Below, piece by piece: positions 6,321 to 7,312 of a DNA stretch of 7,312 nt (its first letter is position 1; every line of letters begins with the position of its first letter). Source of the stretch: an uncultured Paracoccus sp. (GTDB lineage Bacteria; Pseudomonadota; Alphaproteobacteria; Rhodobacterales; Rhodobacteraceae); the NCBI RefSeq assembly GCF_946221145.1, contig NZ_CAMIOH010000156.1, positions 1-7,312 on the forward strand, read 5' to 3'. Under the pieces are notes generated by a model. The model searched no databases. It was not told the origin of the DNA and saw nothing but the letters and a program-made list of their open reading frames with translations. Both the position numbers and the translations under genes were made by a program.

Positions 6321-7046
6321 ATGAAACCGACCGCCCTGATCTGCCTTGCCCTTGCCGTGACCGCTTGCGCGCGCGCCGACCACCTGGGCAAGCCGCCCAG
6401 CCTGACCTCTCCTCGCAACAGCGAGGAATTCATCGCGATGACCAACCCGCCGCTGGAGATCCCGGTCGATTCGGGCCGGCCCGAAGCCGCGGCGTCGCTG
6501 TGGGCCGGGACGACATCGTCGCTGATCAGCGACCGGCGGGCCGCCACCCGCGGCGACATCCTGACCGTCGTGATCGAGATCGACGACGAGGCGCAGATGA
6601 CCAACACCTCGGGGCGCAGCCGGTCGTCGGGCGAAAGCGTCAGCATCCCGCAGATGATCGGCATCCCGCAGCGCCTGAACGAAAAACTGCCCGAAGGCGC
6701 CAGCTTCGACAACCTTGCAGAAGCAGAGTCGTCCTCGACCTACAAGGGCAGCGGGAATATCACGCGCCGCGACAAGCTGACCCTGCGCGTGGCCGCGACC
6801 GTGATCGACACGCTGCCCAACGGCACCTTGCAGATCGAGGGCACCCAGGAGGTCCGCGTGAACTATGAGTTGCGCGAACTGACCGTCAGCGGCTTCGTGC
6901 GTCCCGCCGACATCGACCGCAGCAACGAGATCGCCTATGACCGCATCGCGGGTGCGCGCATCTCCTATGGCGGGCGCGGGCAGATCACCGATGTGCAGCA
7001 ACCCCGATTCGGCCAGCAGATCGCCGATGTGATCCTGCCTTACTGA
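6321..7046 (+). CDS. flgH: Flagellar L-ring lipoprotein FlgH
   Basis: A 241-residue outer-membrane lipoprotein that forms the L ring, the bushing through which the distal rod passes. The lipoprotein signal is clear: a hydrophobic stretch ending in lipobox V-T-A-C with Cys16, and Ala rather than Asp at +2, consistent with outer-membrane sorting. The FlgH body has S-L-W at 59-61, D-R-R-A-A-T-R-G-D-I-L-T-V-V at 71-84, the typical central D-K-L-T-L-R-V-A-A-T-V at 151-161 followed by N-G-T-L-Q-I-E-G at 167-174, and a C-terminal Q-Q-P-R-F-G-Q-Q-I-A-D-V-I-L-P-Y. AAGGA at 6310-6314 precedes the ATG by 6 bases. The gene follows flgA after 18 bases and precedes the FliL-like gene by 9 bases. Confidence 0.96.
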   Translation: MKPTALICLALAVTACARADHLGKPPSLTSPRNSEEFIAMTNPPLEIPVDSGRPEAAASLWAGTTSSLISDRRAATRGDILTVVIEIDDEAQMTNTSGRSRSSGESVSIPQMIGIPQRLNEKLPEGASFDNLAEAESSSTYKGSGNITRRDKLTLRVAATVIDTLPNGTLQIEGTQEVRVNYELRELTVSGFVRPADIDRSNEIAYDRIAGARISYGGRGQITDVQQPRFGQQIADVILPY

Positions 7047-7055
7047 GGACCGCCC

Positions 7056-7312
7056 ATGAAGAAAATCCTGACCCTGCTGATTCCGGTTCTGGCCCTGGTC
7101 GCGGGCGTCGCGGCCGGAGACATCCTGCGGCCCGCATCCGATGAAGCCGCGCAAGCCGAGACCGCGTCGGGGGAACACATCACAGCGGAAGCCGCCGATC
7201 ACGGTGATGGCGGGCATGCGGACGAAGCCTCGGACCATGCGGCGCCTGCGCCGGCCGAGACCCGTTCGGCTGCTGCCGACCACGGCAGCGGGCAAGCAGG
7301 GGGCGGGCATGG
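7056..7312 (+). CDS. fliL: FliL-like flagellar basal-body-associated protein (3' partial)
   Basis: An open frame of 85 codons running off the window. GAGGA at 7045-7049 lies 6 bases before the ATG, and the gene starts 9 bases after flgH stops, so it is part of the same operon. The N-terminus MKKIL, followed by a hydrophobic segment to about residue 23, looks like an uncleaved membrane anchor ending in AAGDILRP. A low-complexity, His/Asp/Ala/Glu-rich segment with several DH and GGH units follows. This architecture (short cytoplasmic tail, single TM helix, variable linker, then a periplasmic domain) and the position after flgH match FliL of Rhodobacteraceae, which associates with the stator around the basal body. 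The diagnostic C-terminal FliL domain is beyond the window, so the name rests on context and N-terminal form. A different single-span flagellar protein is possible. Confidence 0.7.
   Translation, partial: MKKILTLLIPVLALVAGVAAGDILRPASDEAAQAETASGEHITAEAADHGDGGHADEASDHAAPAPAETRSAAADHGSGQAGGGH

Noticed and set aside
5831..6868. A 345-codon plus-strand frame across flgG, flgA and flgH.
   Set aside because: Arg/Pro/Ala-rich out-of-frame translation overlapping three confident genes.
5754..7310. A 518-codon minus-strand open frame across flgG, flgA, flgH and the FliL-like gene.
   Set aside because: Same type of GC-driven shadow; it crosses several gene boundaries and shows no domain.
1..7312. Search for a novel mobile, defence or RNA-based system.
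   Set aside because: Nearly all bases are explained by intact flagellar genes, one regulator and one extensin-like gene; no integrase, transposase, direct repeat array or structured RNA was seen.

Overview
The window is GC-rich DNA (roughly two thirds G+C by eye) holding the proximal part of a flagellar basal-body gene cluster. The gene order (fliI divergent from flgB-flgC-fliE-fliQ-flgF-flgG-flgA-flgH, then a FliL-like gene) and the protein style suggest an alphaproteobacterium of the Rhodobacteraceae, possibly Paracoccus-like. The genus is an inference from gene order and sequence style, not from any search.

Left part, 1-1605. An extensin-like C-terminal domain protein (exported, M15-peptidase-like zinc site) enters the window already in progress and ends at 750. 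Facing it, with a 15-base gap, is a Crp/Fnr-family transcription factor on the minus strand. A 96-base gap holding a small perfect inverted repeat separates the regulator from fliI, which lies upstream on the same strand.

Middle, 1606-3026. fliI, the export ATPase, reads leftward. A 77-base divergent region separates it from flgB. It contains a near-consensus CtrA-type box (TTAA-N7-TTAT) and a strong Shine-Dalgarno for flgB.

Right part, 3027-7312. Nine same-strand genes are packed with gaps of 0-18 bases or 1-base stop/start overlaps, so they very probably form one operon. It encodes the proximal rod proteins FlgB and FlgC, the MS-ring/rod adaptor FliE, the export-gate subunit FliQ, the rod proteins FlgF and FlgG, the periplasmic P-ring chaperone FlgA, the outer-membrane L-ring lipoprotein FlgH, and a FliL-like protein cut by the window edge. 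Together these span most of the rod-to-outer-membrane segment of the basal body. FliI powers or gates export of the rod subunits and FliQ forms part of the export channel. P-ring protein FlgI, hook genes and the other export-gate genes are not in this window.

I found no tRNA, rRNA, CRISPR array, insertion sequence or clear novel defence or mobile system. The window is mostly ordinary flagellar core. The points worth a second look are the possible CtrA site, the Crp/Fnr regulator beside fliI, and the His/Asp-rich linker in the FliL-like protein.
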